Shown: positions 44,192 to 46,535 of the stretch, in pieces
How positions within the stretch are numbered: position 1 is the first letter of the stretch
Layout: every line of letters begins with the position of its first letter
NCBI GenBank assembly: GCA_014240065.1
Contig: JAAZXR010000014.1
Span: forward strand, 36,863 to 83,397
Length of the DNA stretch: 46,535 nucleotides
Source of the DNA: Myxococcales bacterium
GTDB lineage: Bacteria > Myxococcota_A > Polyangia > Nannocystales > Nannocystaceae
Reading direction: 5' to 3'
Translations under genes and position numbers: made by a program
The notes under the pieces: generated by a model
The model's database searches: none
Seen by the model: only the letters and a program-made list of their open reading frames with translations
Told to the model about the DNA's origin: nothing

Positions 44192-44691
44192 CGATTTTTC
44201 GACCAGAGGAGCGAGCCCGTCCGACAGTAGCAAGGATCGCTGCCCATGTGCCGCAAATTTCTTTCCCTGACGGTCTCTCGACGTCGCACGGAACCGCGAC
44301 GCCATCGCGCCGCGAGCGCTCTCGTCATCACCCTAGGCGTTCGACGGAGTGGGCCGCGGCGCGGACACCCCAAACGACACGATGTGGTCCGCGATGGTCC
44401 GGTCTGACCGCGAATCACTGGGTCCGAAGGAGCGCCATCGAAGGCGCGCCCGAGCAGGTGGTGGGAGGTGGTGGGAGGTGGTGGGCCGCGATGACTTCCG
44501 TGGCGAGCAACGGATGGCCGCGGGTAGGTTCGCGACCAAGATCATTGGACGGTGCGAACGGCGGGTCAATTTCGACCGGGGACGGGTGGGTCGCCTTCGC
44601 CTGCGCGCCTCACCATGAGGCCGATCACGGGACCATGAACGCCGCCCGAAGAGGATCACAACGCCCGTTGTGGGGGGGTGCCCGGGGCGCG
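44192..44691. other. Gene-free stretch
   Basis: About 500 bases between the divergent kinase and thioredoxin-like genes. It holds a triple 10-bp repeat (44456-44485) and a possible kinase -10 (TACTGT on the minus strand near 44226). The open frames here are Arg-rich and unconvincing. Confidence 0.5.
44456..44485. repeat. Three tandem 10-bp units (AGGTGGTGGG)
   Basis: AGGTGGTGGG is repeated three times without change. The G-rich strand could form a quadruplex, or the units may be binding sites. It is about 220 bases before the thioredoxin-like gene. Confidence 0.85.
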
Positions 44692-44697
44692 TATGCT
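44692..44697 (+). promoter_or_regulatory. Putative -10 (TATGCT) for leaderless mRNA
   Basis: TATGCT ends 7 nt before the ATG at 44705 and favours that start over the ATG inside the hexamer (44693). Confidence 0.45.
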
Positions 44698-44704
44698 TGC
44701 GACG

Positions 44705-46189
44705 ATGAGGAGCTTCGCAGTGTTCGCCGCAGTGACATGGGTGGTGTCGTCGATGGGATGTGAGGGCCGGCGCGTCGTCCCAGCGCCCGCGCGTGACGAC
44801 GGCGGGCGTGAGGACGCGAAGACACCGCCGCCTGAGGCGGCCGACGTCGAGGTGACCGCGACGAACGACGTCGAGCCCGCGGCCCTCGATCCCGCCGGGA
44901 TCGAGTGGTTCGAAGACGACCTCGCAGCCGCGACGAGGCGGGCGACCTCCACGACGCCGAACAAGCCGATCCTCGTGGATATGTGGGCCAGCTGGTGCCA
45001 CACCTGCCTGTCGATGCGACAGACAGTGCTGCGTGACGCGGGGCTCGCGGGCTACGCAGACAAGCTCGTGTGGCTCGCGCTCGATACGGAGCGGCCCGAG
45101 AACGTCGCGCTCGTCGAGAAACTCAACATGAGCATGTGGCCGACGTTTTATGTGCTGGATCCACGGGACCAGTCCGTCCAGGCGGTCTTCGCCGGGGGCG
45201 CCTCCGTGGAGCAGTTTCAAGAGTTTTTGTCTGATGGGCTCGCGAGCTTTCGCGCGAAGCGAGCGGATGGGGGCGGTGAAATCGACGCGGCGCAAGGGTG
45301 GATGACCAAGGCCGCGGCGGCGGTCGCGGCGACTCAATTCGAAGAGGCGGAGGCGGCGCTCATCAAGGCGTTGGAGGTCGCGCCGTCAGCGTGGTCACGT
45401 CGGCCCGACGCGCTCGTGGAGCTTATTCGTGCGCGCTACAAGCAGGGGGCGTTGGATCGGTGTGCGGCGTTGGTCTTCGATTCGATGGACGCGGTGGCGG
45501 CGTCGAAGGCGGCCAGCGTCACCGACTTCACGGTCTATGGGAGTCGCTGCCTCGAGCGGTTGAACGCGGCCGACCGCGCGCGCGCGCTCCGTCAAATGGC
45601 GGCGGCGCTCGTCGACTTGGAGGGGGATCCGCAAGCGCGGCTGAGCGTCGATGATCGCAGCGATCTTCTGTACAATCTGCGCGGGCTCTACGAGGCATTG
45701 AACGACACCGCCGCGGCGCGGGCGGCGGCCGTACGGCAGCTCAAGGTGTTGTCGCTCGCGGCGCACGCCGCCAAAACCCCTCAAGAGGCGATGATCTACG
45801 CCTGGCCTCGCGCGGAGGTCCACGTGTACCTCGACGAAGCGGCGAAGCTTGAGCCGGAGCTTGTGGCGCTGCACAACGCGCTCCCGGCAGAATACGATCC
45901 GCCCTATCGTCTCGGATGGTTGCGGATGCAGATGGGGAACGCGCGCGGCGCCGTGAAGCCACTTGAGCGCGCGTTATCATTGGTCTATGGACCGAGGAAG
46001 GCGCGGGTGTGGTCCTTGCTTGCAGACGCGTACGCGCAGCTTGGAGATCACGCGGGCGAGCGTCAGGCGCGGGAGGGAATCGTCGCCCATCTCCGCGGAC
46101 TCCCGCCGGGGCTTCGGAATGAAGAGCTTGAAAACAGCGCCCTCGCGGCGTTGGAGGCGGCGAGAACACGCCCCGCGCGAAAGCGGTGA
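44705..46189 (+). CDS. Thioredoxin-like lipoprotein with C-terminal TPR-like repeats
   Basis: A 494-residue predicted lipoprotein. MRSFAVFAAVTWVVSSMGC ends in a lipobox (C19), followed by a charged Pro/Glu linker. Residues 75-185 are a thioredoxin domain close to the DsbD C-terminal domain or DUF899/thioredoxin_7 type: PILVDMWASWCHTCLSM with active-site C-H-T-C, then MWPTFYVLDP holding the cis-proline. The rest, about 300 residues, consists of helical hairpins with TPR-like character (QFEEAEAALIKALEVAP, ALVELIRARYKQGALDRC, GNARGAVKPLERALSLVY). It probably reduces or isomerises disulfides of envelope proteins, of which this window has many. Start ATG at 44705; ATG at 44693 is possible. Confidence 0.9.
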   Translation: MRSFAVFAAVTWVVSSMGCEGRRVVPAPARDDGGREDAKTPPPEAADVEVTATNDVEPAALDPAGIEWFEDDLAAATRRATSTTPNKPILVDMWASWCHTCLSMRQTVLRDAGLAGYADKLVWLALDTERPENVALVEKLNMSMWPTFYVLDPRDQSVQAVFAGGASVEQFQEFLSDGLASFRAKRADGGGEIDAAQGWMTKAAAAVAATQFEEAEAALIKALEVAPSAWSRRPDALVELIRARYKQGALDRCAALVFDSMDAVAASKAASVTDFTVYGSRCLERLNAADRARALRQMAAALVDLEGDPQARLSVDDRSDLLYNLRGLYEALNDTAAARAAAVRQLKVLSLAAHAAKTPQEAMIYAWPRAEVHVYLDEAAKLEPELVALHNALPAEYDPPYRLGWLRMQMGNARGAVKPLERALSLVYGPRKARVWSLLADAYAQLGDHAGERQAREGIVAHLRGLPPGLRNEELENSALAALEAARTRPARKR

Positions 46190-46267
46190 GCGGCGCCGGG
46201 TGGGTTTGCTATGGTTGGCTCGGCGACGGCATTCATGCCAGTCACCACCAAAGATGGATAACAGCCA

Positions 46268-46535
46268 ATGAATCGTCGATCGTTAATAGTGCAAGGACTT
46301 TTGGGTGTGGCGCTGGCGGCCGGCGGATGCGCCGACAAGGGTGGGCTCACCGCCGGGGGTGACGGTGACGCTTCTGCTGGCGAGGCCGATTCGACCGGAG
46401 ACGTCGGTGACTCTGATACCAGCGCGAGTGGAGGCGGCACCGAGGAGGGATCGGCGAGCGCGGACGCGGGAGACGGAGACGGAGACGGAGACGGAGACGG
46501 AGACGGGGACGGAGACGGGGACGGGGACGGGGACG
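46268..46535 (+). CDS. Lipoprotein with Gly-Asp repeat (5' part)
   Basis: The first 89 codons of a gene cut by the window end. MNRRSLIVQGLLGVALAAG leads to lipobox AAGGC (C21); then comes GLTAGGDGDASAGEADSTG, an acidic/Ser-rich linker and a Gly-Asp repeat that is still running at 46535. The layout is the same as in the hydrolase lipoprotein at 13733-14908, so a catalytic or binding domain may follow beyond the window. TATGGT at 46210-46215 is a possible -10 with a leader of about 45 nt. Confidence 0.85.
   Translation, partial: MNRRSLIVQGLLGVALAAGGCADKGGLTAGGDGDASAGEADSTGDVGDSDTSASGGGTEEGSASADAGDGDGDGDGDGDGDGDGDGDGD
46475..46535. repeat. GGAGAC/GGGGAC hexamer array
   Basis: Near-perfect hexamers encode (Gly-Asp)n and continue past the window edge. 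Confidence 0.9.

Overview
The window is GC-rich chromosomal DNA (roughly two thirds G+C) that looks like a predatory-type myxobacterium (Myxococcota), most likely near the Nannocystis/Plesiocystis/Enhygromyxa group. The reasons are the density of Cys-rich and Gly-Asp-repeat lipoproteins, a TPR Ser/Thr kinase beside an ECF sigma factor, PAS-rich orphan histidine kinases, a roadblock protein and GC-biased third codon positions. This is inference from gene content. No phage, insertion sequence or CRISPR array was seen.

Layout. 1-5.2 kb: end of a Lys/Ala-rich protein with its terminator, a DUF72-like protein, a small transaldolase, a coupled pair of signalling proteins (one kinase, one pseudo-kinase), TrmB and a membrane protein. 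5.4-12 kb: a repeat-rich membrane protein, ThiE divergent from UvrB, an XRE regulator, and a two-gene operon of a thiolase and a LeuA-like enzyme. 12-15 kb: two lipoproteins separated by a repeat-bearing gap. 15-19 kb: a 1024-residue kinase divergent from its likely ECF partner. 19-26 kb: ComEA-like protein, Cys-rich lipoprotein, a protein with cysteine at every third position, ProC, and a TonB-dependent receptor. 26-32 kb: small minus-strand genes, DUF938, a large lipoprotein, a C-terminal processing protease and a roadblock protein. 32-40 kb: Crp/Fnr regulator, an S41 lipoprotein with a LolA-like lipoprotein, a Fur-controlled bfd-bfr iron-store module, and a multi-pass subtilase. 40-46.5 kb: tRNA-Arg(UCG), a lipoprotein, a CheA-like kinase without a CheW domain, a thioredoxin-TPR lipoprotein and the start of a Gly-Asp lipoprotein.

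Two observations stand out. First, at least eleven genes carry a TANNNT hexamer ending exactly 6-8 nt before the start codon, usually with no Shine-Dalgarno sequence, which predicts leaderless transcription as a common mode in this organism. Second, the protein at 20418-21785 has 20 cysteines, all in one three-residue register, twelve of them consecutive.

The housekeeping genes (uvrB, trmB, proC, thiE, transaldolase, bfr, tRNA) are scattered singly among envelope and signalling genes. The few clear transcriptional units are the thiolase/LeuA-like pair, the two-kinase pair, the S41/LolA-like lipoprotein pair and bfd-bfr.
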